NCBI RefSeq assembly: GCF_000420345.1
Contig: NZ_ATUT01000004.1
Span: 44,684-108,683 of the forward strand
Length of the DNA: 64,000 bases
DNA from: Faecalicoccus pleomorphus DSM 20574
GTDB lineage: Bacteria; Bacillota_I; Bacilli_A; Erysipelotrichales; Erysipelotrichaceae
Reading direction: 5' to 3'
In this document: positions 16,290 through 24,653 of the stretch, one piece after another
How positions within the stretch are numbered: position 1 is the stretch's first letter
Layout of the letters: each line of letters starts with the position of its first letter
The notes under the pieces: generated by a model
Told to the model about the DNA's origin: nothing
Database searches by the model: none
What the model saw: the letters and a program-made list of their open reading frames with translations, nothing else
Made by a program: the position numbers and the translations under genes

Positions 16290-16571
16290 TTATGCGTAAT
16301 AAAATTGAATCTGTTTCTCTTTGATATGAATCGATGGATAATCCGGTGCATACACACCAACCACAAAAGCATCCAAAGGCTTTCCCATCAATTTCGATAA
16401 AGCATACAAATTATCCAAGGTTGGCAAATTGGTTCCATCCAACCATCGATACACAGTTTGTACACAGCTTAAAGATAAATAATTTTGAATATCCTTGCAG
16501 GTATATCCTTTTTCGTCCATGATGCGTCGAATCTGTTTTCCTGTTTCCTTTTTATCAATATTTAAAAGCAT
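16290..16571 (-). CDS. Small XRE-family helix-turn-helix protein
   Basis: The 93-residue product carries one HTH_3-type domain: GKQIRRIMDEKGYTCKDIQNY leads into the recognition part with VYRWLDGTNLPTLDNLYALS, the usual XRE 'W-x-G-x-x-x-P-x-x-x-x-L' signature. It probably binds an operator as a dimer, but the target is unknown. The frame is open 32 codons further upstream; I place the start at 16571 because AGAGGTG lies at correct spacing. This puts the gene 56 bases after the phosphatase stop, so both may be read together. The C-terminal 25 residues carry no recognised domain. Confidence 0.85.
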   Translation of the reverse strand: MLLNIDKKETGKQIRRIMDEKGYTCKDIQNYLSLSCVQTVYRWLDGTNLPTLDNLYALSKLMGKPLDAFVVGVYAPDYPSIHIKEKQIQFYYA

Positions 16572-16627
16572 GCTTATCACCTCTGGTTTCACACTAGCAT
16601 ATATTTCGTCATTATGTATGGCATAAA

Positions 16628-17326
16628 TTAATAATAACAAACTTCCATCGTATCTAAGCATAAACAAGCTAACTTGCTTCTTTCATCCTGCATAGCACAG
16701 CCACAATCTATATCGATATAATGTGCTGTTTTTAAATCCCCTGTATCTGAATACACTTGCAGGTCTGGATGATAGTTTAACACAATGGTATGACCGGCAA
16801 TGATTGTTTTGTTACGAAAAAAAGGACCGTTAGGATCCATGCGATCCCATACAAAATGTAAAGGATCCATCACATCCTCTCGATACAATATATTTTTCCG
16901 TTTTGCCTTTCCGGGTGCTGTATGACATAAATAAAAGGTTCGATCATTGACCTTGAAATCTGTATAGGCAAAAGGAAGCTTTTGCAGCGACTTCAGGATA
17001 AAGCTTTGTTCCTGCGCATCGGCTTTATTATAAGCCGCCATAGTAGGCGCCCCACCATTTAAGATCCAATTTAAAACATGGATATCGTTAGGGATCCTTC
17101 CATGATATTTCTCTAAAAGCTCTAACATCATATACTCATGATTTCCCATCAAAAGATGCACATTCTCTCTTTGGAGAACATCTTTCAATATAAAATATCC
17201 ATCCGGCCCTCGATCAATCACATCCCCTAAGATCATCAAGCTATTTTGATCTAAATCGATATTTTCCAATAAAGCATCATATTTTTCACGTAAGCCGTGA
17301 ATATCACTGCATACATAGACAGCCAT
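16628..17326 (-). CDS. PPP-type metallophosphatase
   Basis: This 232-residue enzyme belongs to the calcineurin-like phosphoesterases of the serine/threonine phosphatase (PrpE/ApaH-like) type. It has SDIHG, GDVIDRG and GNHEYM in the first 65 residues, plus GHT and a late DCG, the metal ligands for a two-metal site. Members hydrolyse phosphoproteins or dinucleoside polyphosphates; the sequence does not decide which. The ATG follows AAAAGGGGGATATAGA. A 7-bp hairpin, GATCCTT/AAGGATC, stands in the leader (17343-17364). It is upstream of the small XRE gene in the same direction. Confidence 0.88.
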   Translation of the reverse strand: MAVYVCSDIHGLREKYDALLENIDLDQNSLMILGDVIDRGPDGYFILKDVLQRENVHLLMGNHEYMMLELLEKYHGRIPNDIHVLNWILNGGAPTMAAYNKADAQEQSFILKSLQKLPFAYTDFKVNDRTFYLCHTAPGKAKRKNILYREDVMDPLHFVWDRMDPNGPFFRNKTIIAGHTIVLNYHPDLQVYSDTGDLKTAHYIDIDCGCAMQDERSKLACLCLDTMEVCYY

Positions 17327-17342
17327 TCTATATCCCCCTTTT

Positions 17343-17364
17343 GATCCTTATCCCCTCAAGGATC
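17343..17364 (-). promoter_or_regulatory. Leader hairpin before the phosphatase gene
   Basis: GATCCTT and AAGGATC form a perfect stem around GAGGGGAT (minus-strand reading), ending about 16 bases from the start codon. There is no T run after it, so it is not a terminator. A role in mRNA stability or translation is possible. Confidence 0.35.
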
Positions 17365-17385
17365 TTATAGCTTTATCATTATACC

Positions 17386-17407
17386 AAAAAAGGCGGGTCT
17401 CCCCGTC
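17386..17407 (-). terminator. Terminator of trkA-trkH
   Basis: On the minus strand GACGGG and CCCGCC pair around GAGA with one mismatch, followed by TTTTTT. Confidence 0.65.
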
Positions 17408-17409
17408 TT

Positions 17410-18915
17410 TTAGTCCATTTTATTGAATTTTTTTCGGCGACACATATCCGGTAATTTAAATAACGGAAACAGAAAAATCAGAACGGGATAAATCTCCAAT
17501 CGTCCCACCAGCATTGCGAAGCTGAGTACCAATTTAGAAAAATCCGAATACATCGCAAAGTTTCCCATCGGCCCCGCCAATCCAAAGGCTGGACCGACAT
17601 TACCGATACAGGTAAAGACCGAACTCACTGTTGTCTCAAAATCCAAGTTATCTAAAGAAACTAAAAAAATACATGCGAACAAAATCAACATAAAGCATCC
17701 AAAGTAAGCCATGATCTGCGATACTACACTATCATCGACGACTTTTCCATCCATGGTGATAGCTTCCACCTTTTGCGGATGTACCAGTCTTTGAATATCC
17801 AAACGAATCTTTTTTAAAATAATCACAAAACGAGAGACTTTAATACCACCGGCTGTCGATCCGGCACAGGCCCCCAATACCATCAGAAGTAACAAAATTC
17901 CCTTTGAGAACATAGGCCAGAGGTTGAAATCGGTCGTCGCATAACCGGTTGTCGAAATGATCGTAGCCACTTGAAAAGAAGCATAGCGTAAGCCTTCCAG
18001 GATGCCTCCATACATATGTGATATATTCAAGGTAATCAAGATGATACAGCTGAACACCACAAATAAGTACATACGTAATTCTTCATTTTTAAAAATCTGT
18101 TTGAAATTCTTTAAAAAGAGAAAATAATACAAGTTAAAGTTTACACCAAACAACAACATAAAAACCGTAATGACGACTTCAAAATAAACATTGTTGTAGG
18201 CGCCGACGCTTAAAGAAGAAATACTGAAACCTCCGGTACCGGCAGTTCCAAATGTATAACAAAGTGTATCAAATAAAGGCATACCTCCTGCCAATAAAAA
18301 AACAATACACAACAAAGTTAGTCCCATATACATCACATATAAGATCATAGCGCTTTGTTGGATGCGTGGCACCAGTTTGCCAATCACAGGACCGGGCGCT
18401 TCGGCGCGCATAATATGCATGGATCGATCATTTGATTTTGGGAAAAACGCTAAGATAAATACCAAGATTCCCATACCGCCGATCCAATGTGTAAAACTGC
18501 GCCAGAACAGAATTCCTTTTGATAATTCCTCAACAGAAGGTACGATAGACGATCCGGTTGTGGTAAAACCGGAAACCGCTTCAAAGAAACAATCTACAAA
18601 GCTGGGAATCTCCTGTGATATAAAATAAGGAAGACAACCAAATAAACTGGCGGTGATCCAACAAAGACCCACGGCAATCATACCATCTCTTGCGAAATAA
18701 TCTTTACGATCCAGACGAATTCGAGATAGAGCAAATCCAACCAAAAGACAAATCGCAATAGTAATCAAAAAGTCATAAACGACTTTTTCTTTATACAACA
18801 ACGAACAAATCAGTGGCAATACCATCAACAGGCCAAGACAGATCAATACATATCCATTCATATTAGCAATCAAGCGCCAATTGACTTTCTTCATTTTTCG
18901 TTTAAGCCAATACAT
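17410..18915 (-). CDS. trkH: TrkH-family potassium uptake channel subunit
   Basis: This 501-residue membrane protein forms the K+ translocating pore. The four P-loop repeats of the Trk/Ktr/HKT superfamily are visible: AVSGFTTTGSSI, FGTAGTGGFSI, ISTTGYATTDF and FTCIGNVGPAFG, each with the central glycine that makes the selectivity filter. Length and the extra N-terminal segments fit TrkH better than the shorter KtrB. The start overlaps the trkA end by 14 bases; an internal ATG (MKKVNWRL) 7 codons later is possible. With the double-domain TrkA upstream it makes a complete uptake system. Confidence 0.94.
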   Translation of the reverse strand: MYWLKRKMKKVNWRLIANMNGYVLICLGLLMVLPLICSLLYKEKVVYDFLITIAICLLVGFALSRIRLDRKDYFARDGMIAVGLCWITASLFGCLPYFISQEIPSFVDCFFEAVSGFTTTGSSIVPSVEELSKGILFWRSFTHWIGGMGILVFILAFFPKSNDRSMHIMRAEAPGPVIGKLVPRIQQSAMILYVMYMGLTLLCIVFLLAGGMPLFDTLCYTFGTAGTGGFSISSLSVGAYNNVYFEVVITVFMLLFGVNFNLYYFLFLKNFKQIFKNEELRMYLFVVFSCIILITLNISHMYGGILEGLRYASFQVATIISTTGYATTDFNLWPMFSKGILLLLMVLGACAGSTAGGIKVSRFVIILKKIRLDIQRLVHPQKVEAITMDGKVVDDSVVSQIMAYFGCFMLILFACIFLVSLDNLDFETTVSSVFTCIGNVGPAFGLAGPMGNFAMYSDFSKLVLSFAMLVGRLEIYPVLIFLFPLFKLPDMCRRKKFNKMD

Positions 18916-20260
18916 CGTTGATATCCCTCAATCCGGCAATTTTACTGATTAAAATCAATGTATCACCAATTTCCACATATGAATCACCTTGTGCAATTTG
19001 CGGTTTTCCTTTTCGTGTGATGTAAGCCACCAGCATTTCTTTTTTTAAGGTCAGATCTTTTAAAGGAACTCCGATAAACTTACAGTTCTTTCGCACCCTA
19101 AATTCCAACACTTCCACTTGATCATCTACGATTTTGATCAACGATTCGATATTGGAGCCTACACTATTCTGCATAGCGCGAACATACTGGCAAATTTGGT
19201 TAGCAGTAATATTTTTAGGTGTGATTGCATTTTCCAAACCAAGCTTCTCTAATAAAAAGCCCAAAGATACACGATTGACTTTTGGCAATACGTTTTGTAC
19301 ACCTAAGCTGGAAGCAAACATAGAAATAATGACATTTTCTTCATCGTTATCCGTTAGTGCAATAAACCCATCCATGTCTTCTAAATTTTCGGATCGTAAA
19401 AGTTCATGATCGGTTCCATCGCCGTGAATAACGGTGATAGATGGAAATTTTTCGACCAGCTGCAGACAGACATCTTTGTTCATTTCCACCACTTTGACTT
19501 CAATACCCAGATGAAGCAAAAGACGTATCAAATAAAAACTGATTCGTCCCCCACCGACGATCATGACTTCTTCAACCTTTTTATCTTTTAACAACTTGAT
19601 TTCTTTAAAGAATTGTTCCAGCTCACGCATAGAACCAGTCAATGAAACTTTATCATTTTCCTGAATGATCGTTTGCCCATCCGGTATGATGATCTGTGAA
19701 CCTCTTTGTACGACGCAAAACAAAACATTGGATTTGTATCGAGAACTTATTTCCATCAGATTCTTTCCGATCAAAGCACTTCCTTCACGAATTTTGATCT
19801 CCGTTAGCTCCACTCGTCCTTTGGCAAAAGAGGTTGCCTTGATCGTACTGGAAAAGCGCAACGAGCGAACAATCTCCAAGGCAGCTGCCATTTCCGGATT
19901 GATCTGCATCGACAAGCCCAGATCTTCTTTCATCATATTCAAACCTGCGACATACTCCGGATTTCGAATTCGTGCAATCGTATTTTTCGTTCCCAGCTTC
20001 TTTGCCAGCATACAACAGATGATATTGATTTCATCCTGGCTTGTTACGGCAATCAACAATTCGCACTCTTTTACACCGGCTTCCACCAAAACATCCACAC
20101 TGGCACCATTGCCCAAGACACCGATAATATCTAATCGATTGATTGTATCTTCCAATACTTTCTGTTTATTTTCGATGATTGTGACATCGTGTCCTTCCTG
20201 ATTCAACTGACAAGCCAGTGCAAAACCAACTTTTCCGTCACCCACAATTGCAATTTTCAT
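18902..20260 (-). CDS. trkA: TrkA, NAD-binding regulatory subunit of K+ uptake
   Basis: TrkA gates the TrkH channel in response to nucleotides. The 452-residue protein has two tandem RCK units, each a Rossmann fold (MKIAIVGDGKVGFALACQL at the start; VMIVGGGRISFYLIRLLL near residue 232) followed by a TrkA-C domain (about residues 140-220 and 365-450). The frame opens 7 codons earlier, but ATG 20260 follows AAGGAGATAGAT and begins directly with the first Rossmann strand. A TTGATT-17-TACAAT promoter lies at 20293-20321. No c-di-AMP riboswitch, often seen before Firmicute K+ genes, fits in the short leader. Confidence 0.95.
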   Translation of the reverse strand: MKIAIVGDGKVGFALACQLNQEGHDVTIIENKQKVLEDTINRLDIIGVLGNGASVDVLVEAGVKECELLIAVTSQDEINIICCMLAKKLGTKNTIARIRNPEYVAGLNMMKEDLGLSMQINPEMAAALEIVRSLRFSSTIKATSFAKGRVELTEIKIREGSALIGKNLMEISSRYKSNVLFCVVQRGSQIIIPDGQTIIQENDKVSLTGSMRELEQFFKEIKLLKDKKVEEVMIVGGGRISFYLIRLLLHLGIEVKVVEMNKDVCLQLVEKFPSITVIHGDGTDHELLRSENLEDMDGFIALTDNDEENVIISMFASSLGVQNVLPKVNRVSLGFLLEKLGLENAITPKNITANQICQYVRAMQNSVGSNIESLIKIVDDQVEVLEFRVRKNCKFIGVPLKDLTLKKEMLVAYITRKGKPQIAQGDSYVEIGDTLILISKIAGLRDINDVLA

Positions 20261-20292
20261 ATCTATCTCCTTGCGAATCAAACAGTATATCC

Positions 20293-20321
20293 ATTGTAGT
20301 CGTCTTGTCTGAATGAATCAA
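20293..20321 (-). promoter_or_regulatory. Promoter of trkA-trkH
   Basis: On the minus strand, TTGATT, a 17-base spacer and TACAAT, about 33 bases before the trkA start. The rest of the interval 20322-20545 is AT-rich and holds no gene that I can support. Confidence 0.7.
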
Positions 20322-20545
20322 GGAAAGACTGCGTAAAATTAAGATTTTATAAAGAAGTTGTTCATTATTCATAGACATATGAATATCATTCTTTAAATAT
20401 CGGCTTTATGAAAAACTTTTCTTTATGTTTTCTTAATGATCAAGCTATAAATTGAAAAATAAATGTTTATAACTTACAGAATGTAAAATAACAACAACTG
20501 GCTTTTTTTGATGAAATTGATTACGATTAAAATAGAGGTATAACC

Positions 20546-20890
20546 ATGAACTTTTTCAAAAAACTACAAAAACAATTCAACTCCCCACAAAGAAAAAAGC
20601 TTCCTTCTTTTTCAGATGGCTCTATTCTGCGTTATAGGATTCGCTTTGAAGGCATCGTACAAGGTGTGGGGTTTCGCTATGAAGTTTATCAGATTGCCAC
20701 TCAATTAAAATTGACAGGATGGGTTCGAAATGAAATGGATGGAAGTGTACTTTGTGAAGTGCAAGGCACAAAAGAAAAAATAGAGTACCTGATCAATCAT
20801 TTGTATCAAGTACCCCGTTTTCAAATTGATTCTGTATCAGAAAAGGAAATTCCATTAAAGAATGAATCATCCTTTCATATGGCTAACTGA
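20546..20890 (+). CDS. Acylphosphatase
   Basis: This 114-residue protein hydrolyses acyl phosphates. Its core (about residues 32-114) is the 90-residue acylphosphatase fold with the phosphate-binding loop VQGVGFRYEV, whose arginine is catalytic, and GWVRNEMDGSV carrying the catalytic asparagine. A lysine-rich N-terminal extension of about 30 residues (MNFFKKLQKQFN) precedes it, which is unusual for the family and may mediate nucleic-acid or membrane contact. The ATG follows AGAGGTATAACC. The gene is divergent from trkA, and the next feature is a tRNA gene, so it is probably monocistronic. Confidence 0.92.
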   Translation: MNFFKKLQKQFNSPQRKKLPSFSDGSILRYRIRFEGIVQGVGFRYEVYQIATQLKLTGWVRNEMDGSVLCEVQGTKEKIEYLINHLYQVPRFQIDSVSEKEIPLKNESSFHMAN

Positions 20891-20956
20891 TCTTATAGAC
20901 TTGTTTTTTGTTTATTATGAAATATCATGGTATAATCAGTAAGCAATTTATATTCT

Positions 20957-21032
20957 GTCCTCGTAGCATAACGGATAATGCAATCGCCTCCTAAGCGGTA
21001 GATTGATGGTTCGAATCCATTCGAGGACGCCA
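20957..21032 (+). tRNA. tRNA-Arg (anticodon CCU)
   Basis: A full cloverleaf: acceptor GTCCTCG/CGAGGAC, D stem GCAT/ATGC, anticodon stem ATCGC/GCGGT around CTCCTAA (anticodon CCT, reading AGG), T arm GATGG-TTCGAAT-CCATT, discriminator G and an encoded CCA. Confidence 0.95.
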
Positions 21033-21040
21033 GAAATTAT

Positions 21041-21077
21041 CGCTGCCAACCATTATTTATTGGTTTGCAGCGTTTTT
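21041..21077 (+). terminator. Terminator of tRNA-Arg(CCU)
   Basis: CGCTGC-C-AACC pairs with GGTT-T-GCAGCG and runs into TTTTTATTT, nine bases after the tRNA. Confidence 0.88.
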
Positions 21078-21217
21078 ATTTGCTTCTGTCAGCCTAACGG
21101 CTTGAAAAATAGAGATTATGCACAGAAAGCACCTGCCTAAAGAAACTGGACAAACTAAGAAGAGTGGTAGTTTTATCACCTGTTCATGAAAACTTATAAT
21201 AAGAAGGTGGTAATTTG

Positions 21218-21334
21218 CCCTTATAATTGCATAAATCCCTTAAATTTTATTGAAAATAAGGGGACTTTCCCCCAAAAGTTTGATTTCCCCTTATTTTATG
21301 CTAATATTTAAGGGAATCAAGGAGATTATAAGGG
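21218..21334 (+). promoter_or_regulatory. Nested inverted repeats before the fic gene (likely operator/leader)
   Basis: Two palindromes are nested. The outer arms, 21218-21245 and 21306-21334, share CCCTTATAAT..TCCCTTAAAT and its reverse complement, so TAAGGG boxes occur at both ends of each arm. The inner arms, AAATAAGGGGA (21254-21264) and TCCCCTTATTT (21286-21296), are a perfect 11-bp stem. The right outer arm runs into the ribosome-binding site. The same TAAGGG core recurs throughout, which suggests a repeated binding site, perhaps for the winged helix of the Fic protein itself, or a leader fold that hides the start. The bases 21078-21217 hold nothing I can support. Confidence 0.55.
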
Positions 21335-21335
21335 A

Positions 21336-22382
21336 ATGCGTATATTTAATTATTCCAAAATTCAAGAACAAAAGTGGGACTCAGATATTCTGGGTCTGAT
21401 TGCGGCAATCTACAAAGAAGCCGGAAAACAGGAGCTATATTTAAAGCAGAGACCAGATGAATTGGAGAAGCTAGTGGAGATTGCAAAAATACAGAGCACT
21501 GAAGCATCTAATGCCATTGAGGGTATCAGAACTACAAACACCCGTATCCGACAATTAGTAGAAGAGAAGACAACACCAAGAAATCGAGACGAGCAGGAAA
21601 TTGCAGGTTATCGAGATGTACTGAACCTCATCCATGAGAACTTTGATGCCATCCCTGTCACACAAAATTACATCCTACAGCTCCACAAGATTCTATACAA
21701 CCACATGAACAATCCCATGGCAGGCAGAACCAAAAACGTGCAGAACTATATCAGCGCTACCTATCCTGATGGTCATGTGGAAACCTTGTTCACGCCTTTG
21801 TCCCCTTATGAAACGCCAGAAGCACTAGACAGCATTTGCAAGGAGTATAATCGTGTCATTGGAAATATGGAAATGGAACCACTGATTATCATTCCTGTGT
21901 TCATCCACGACTTTCTCTGTATTCACCCTTTCAATGATGGAAATGGCAGAATGAGCCGTCTTCTGACCACGCTTTTGCTCTATCGCTGTGGTTTTTATGT
22001 AGGTAAATATATCTCGTTAGAGGCTAAAATCGCAAAAAATAAGGATCTCTATTACAATGTCCTAGGTCAGGTACAGACCGGGTGGCATGAAGGTACTGAA
22101 GATATTGTTCCTTTTATCAAGTATTTGCTGGGAATCATTCTTTCTGCTTATAAAGACTTTGAAGATCGCTTTGACTTGGTAGAAACCAAACTATCTGCCC
22201 TGGAAACTGTGCATCGGGCTACAATGAAAAAAATCGGTCGTTTTACCAAACAGGACATCCGTGAACTTTGCCCTTCTCTCAGTATCAGCTCTATTGAAGG
22301 AGCTTTACGGAAATTAGTCGCTGCCGGAGAATTAAAACGAGAGGGCGCTGGAAAAAACATTTGCTATTACAGATTAAAATAA
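21336..22382 (+). CDS. Fic-family AMP-transferase, class II, with C-terminal winged helix
   Basis: This 348-residue protein has an N-terminal Fic_N part with the inhibitory helix SNAIEG, which fits the class II (S/T)xxxE(G/N) motif. The Fic core follows with HPFNDGNGRMSRLL (about residues 198-211), the full HPFxxGNGRxxR catalytic motif, and the target-binding flap near TLFTPLSPYE. A C-terminal winged helix (about residues 290-348, SISSIEGALRKLVAAGELKR) is typical of the COG3177 group. Fic enzymes move AMP from ATP onto target proteins; the intact glutamate predicts an autoinhibited enzyme. The ATG follows AAGGAGATTATAAGGGA. No antitoxin gene is next to it. Confidence 0.92.
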   Translation: MRIFNYSKIQEQKWDSDILGLIAAIYKEAGKQELYLKQRPDELEKLVEIAKIQSTEASNAIEGIRTTNTRIRQLVEEKTTPRNRDEQEIAGYRDVLNLIHENFDAIPVTQNYILQLHKILYNHMNNPMAGRTKNVQNYISATYPDGHVETLFTPLSPYETPEALDSICKEYNRVIGNMEMEPLIIIPVFIHDFLCIHPFNDGNGRMSRLLTTLLLYRCGFYVGKYISLEAKIAKNKDLYYNVLGQVQTGWHEGTEDIVPFIKYLLGIILSAYKDFEDRFDLVETKLSALETVHRATMKKIGRFTKQDIRELCPSLSISSIEGALRKLVAAGELKREGAGKNICYYRLK

Positions 22383-22427
22383 TTATTAGTGACTTAGGTG
22401 TGTTCCTTTAATCGGATACTGAAGAAA

Positions 22428-22472
22428 TAAAACGTGTAAGATGAGCTATTTGCTCTTTCTTTACACGTTTTA
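22428..22472 (+). terminator. Bidirectional terminator between fic and the XRE operon
   Basis: AAAACGTGTAA pairs with TTACACGTTTT with an inner GAGC/GCTC stem; A and T runs flank both sides. Confidence 0.8.
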
Positions 22473-22489
22473 TATTGTATTCTCTGAAC

Positions 22490-22987
22490 TTAATCTCTAC
22501 TGGTAATACGCTCTTTAAACCCTCTTATTTTTAATCCCCATCGTCCTGTAACAATCAAAATTAAAGCTAATGTGGCAAAAGTTACCCCATTGCAGAATCC
22601 ATAGATGAAATCAATAATATCATTTTGATTCAGATAGTTAGATAAAATATAACTAATGAGCATCAGCACCATGCTAAAGAGAACAAGTATCTGAGTAATT
22701 CTTTTCATTTTCTTCTTTTCTTCATTTTCAAATTCAGCAACTTTTAAAGCTGTACTTTCCGTATTATTTGCCATTTCATTTCTTTGACCATCCAACAATT
22801 CCTCAAGACTCACATCATAAAAATGAGCTAACTTCATAAGAATATCAATATCCGGTAAACTCTTTCCTTTTTCCCATCTTGATACAGACTTATTGGATAC
22901 AAATAGAATTTCAGCCAATTGTATCTGTGTTAGTTCTTTTTCATGTCTTAATTTCCTTAAGAAATCACCAATCTTTTTTTGGTTCAT
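22490..22987 (-). CDS. XRE-family regulator with C-terminal membrane segments
   Basis: The 165-residue protein has an N-terminal HTH_3 domain (IGDFLRKLRHEKELTQIQLA, VSNKSVSRWEKGKSLPD, about residues 4-60) and, after a charged linker, two hydrophobic segments (about residues 98-117 and 127-148). HTH-plus-membrane proteins of this kind are common in Firmicutes and usually sit next to genes of unknown function; they may sense the membrane. The start at 22987 is chosen because AGGAGGAAAGATC precedes it and the HTH begins at once; the frame is open 34 codons further. It is the last gene of a four-gene operon. Confidence 0.88.
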   Translation of the reverse strand: MNQKKIGDFLRKLRHEKELTQIQLAEILFVSNKSVSRWEKGKSLPDIDILMKLAHFYDVSLEELLDGQRNEMANNTESTALKVAEFENEEKKKMKRITQILVLFSMVLMLISYILSNYLNQNDIIDFIYGFCNGVTFATLALILIVTGRWGLKIRGFKERITSRD

Positions 22988-23092
22988 GATCTTTCCTCCT
23001 AACAAAACCATAAGCTTTACGATGGAGTTTTGAAACGACATGTTACAAGATTTTTTCTCGATGTATGAGAAGTATAGAAAAAGTTCCATTTC

Positions 23093-23626
23093 TTACATTT
23101 CACGAATTATTTTTTCGAGTTCTTGAAAGTTTGTAAAATCTACATTTTTATTATAGGCCTCTTTTATAGCTCTATCGACTGCCGTTAATGTATCTTCTGG
23201 TTTATTTTTTATTGCACTATATAAGAGTTTTATCATTGCTCTGTGACCAAAGCTTAACTTACGATAGTCCATTGCCCCTCTAAAATGAAAGATCGTTCTT
23301 ATACTTTGAAAAATCTCTTTTGAAATTTGATGGCTTATATTCTTTTCTATCTCACTGATATTCTGATCATCGAAAGGATCCGATAAACCAATGGTGACAA
23401 GAATCATTGTTGTATGGGATGCATCTTTCATCTTTTTAAACGTCTTGGACAATCCTAAGACAGTACCTGCATATAGACTACCTATATAAATAATCGTATC
23501 GTACATATTTATATCTTGAACATTTTCAAAAGAAATCGCTTCGATCTTTGTTCTTTTTGAAAGCTCTTGGGCATATCTTTGGGCGGTCCCATAATGCGTA
23601 CCATATATGATTATATCCATTGTCAT
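23093..23626 (-). CDS. Flavodoxin-domain protein
   Basis: This 177-residue protein has the flavodoxin fold beginning with the FMN phosphate-binding loop IIIYGTHYGTAQRYAQEL. Segments IIYIGSLYAGTVLG and ILVTIGLSDPFDD follow, as in the flavodoxin-domain group related to HemG-type menaquinone-dependent protoporphyrinogen oxidases. It is expected to bind FMN and act in electron transfer; the partner is unknown. No haem genes are nearby, so a HemG role is not supported. Two ATGs are close together (23626 and 23620); AGAGGG precedes the first by 4 bases. It lies between the broken NTF2-like gene (9 bases upstream) and the XRE gene (105 bases downstream). Confidence 0.82.
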   Translation of the reverse strand: MTMDIIIYGTHYGTAQRYAQELSKRTKIEAISFENVQDINMYDTIIYIGSLYAGTVLGLSKTFKKMKDASHTTMILVTIGLSDPFDDQNISEIEKNISHQISKEIFQSIRTIFHFRGAMDYRKLSFGHRAMIKLLYSAIKNKPEDTLTAVDRAIKEAYNKNVDFTNFQELEKIIREM

Positions 23627-23635
23627 TTTCCCTCT

Positions 23636-24070
23636 TTAAATGATTCCATTTTCTCTCAATACTTCCTGTTCATTGCCAGATATCCATCCGAATACTCTAA
23701 GTTTTCCCTTGATCTCCTACATGAGATAATGAACTTCAAAATCTATATCAACCCGACTCTTGTCCGATTTCTGATAAGATGCTCTCCAAGATACATGCGC
23801 CACACTATGATATTCATCAATTGGATATACCTTGATTTTACAAACATGCATACCAATCGTTCCCATTTTACGATATTGCTCATATCCATAGGATAAAGTT
23901 TTTTGAAAATCGATGTCATTCTTTCCTGTCATAACACCCATCGGTGATGCAGCAATAAACTCAGGTGCATACAATTCTGTTATCTCATCAGGATTCACAT
24001 TTCCGCTTAAGGATTGCATAAAAAACTATTCATATTTTTGAAAGAATTTTTCTACCTGCTCTTTTTTCAT
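23636..24070 (-). pseudogene. SnoaL/NTF2-like gene interrupted by two in-frame TAG codons
   Basis: Read in one frame from the ATG at 24070 (behind AGGAA), this makes a 144-codon SnoaL/NTF2-like protein with stops only at 24026-24028 and 23717-23719. Both are TAG. Before the first lies MKKEQVEKFFQKYE; between them a 102-codon core including ELYAPEFIAASPMGVMTGK and VAHVSWRASYQKSD; after the second, EIKGKLRVFGWISGNEQE to a natural TAA. The continuation looks like an intact C-terminus, so there is no frameshift. CAG-to-TAG change is the simple explanation for the second. A shortened product could start at the internal ATG (24019). Cofactor-free isomerases and cyclases share this fold; function here is unknown. 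Confidence 0.75.
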
Positions 24071-24092
24071 AGCATTTCCTGATTCCTTTCAT

Positions 24093-24254
24093 CTATTCCT
24101 TATTTTCAAACACCAAAATGGCTTTTGCTGAACCTGTAATGGACATCGTTATCAGCTTGTAACCAGTTTGTAACATCTCGTTTGCTTTTTCTTCTACTTT
24201 CAAAGCCATATCATCAGCTTTTGGCGAATATTCTATGACTATTGTTTTATACAT
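24093..24254 (-). CDS. Small hypothetical protein, 53 residues
   Basis: This reading frame encodes 53 residues beginning MYKTIVIEYSPKADDMALKV and ending in ILVFENKE. It has alternating beta and helix pattern (strand, helix VEEKANEMLQ, strand YKLITMSI, strand AILVFE), which resembles small DUF4177-like proteins, though I cannot name it with certainty. AAGGGAG lies 6 bases before the ATG. It is the first gene of the minus-strand operon leading to the NTF2-like, flavodoxin and XRE genes, with only 22 bases to the next ATG. The function is unknown. Confidence 0.65.
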   Translation of the reverse strand: MYKTIVIEYSPKADDMALKVEEKANEMLQTGYKLITMSITGSAKAILVFENKE

Positions 24255-24653
24255 AGCAGACTCCCTTTTCCCATTTAAAAGACTGACTTTTCACTTTTAG
24301 TATACGCATTTAGAACAAGGAACAGGTAAAATTCATGTAATTTTTGCCTAAAGTTTTTTCGTCCAATGAGGAATTTCTTGAAATCATTTAGTAAAATTAC
24401 ATTATATACATAGGATATATCAATTCAATGTACTTATACCGATATTTTCCATTACAAACGATTTATAGACAAAGAAGAATGGGGAATTTTTATTCAACTT
24501 AAAGACATAAAAAGATGTTAGATCCTATAAGTCCACATCCTTTCCTAATCTTACTTCACCGATCAGGTTATTATTCTTCGAATACCTGAAATTCCTTAAT
24601 GTCTTCTAAAATCATTGACTCGACAAATACAAATAAAGCCGCGAAATAAATAA
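24255..24653. other. Gene-poor interval
   Basis: About 400 AT-rich bases. A TATACT box on the minus strand near 24299-24304 may start the four-gene operon. Elsewhere short frames in several phases look like decayed coding sequence, but none has a start, a ribosome-binding site and adequate length. I see no repeat or RNA structure here. Confidence 0.5.

Noticed and set aside
20282..20545. Possible c-di-AMP riboswitch before trkA.
   Set aside because: The predicted transcript leader is only about 25 bases and the interval shows none of the expected stems.
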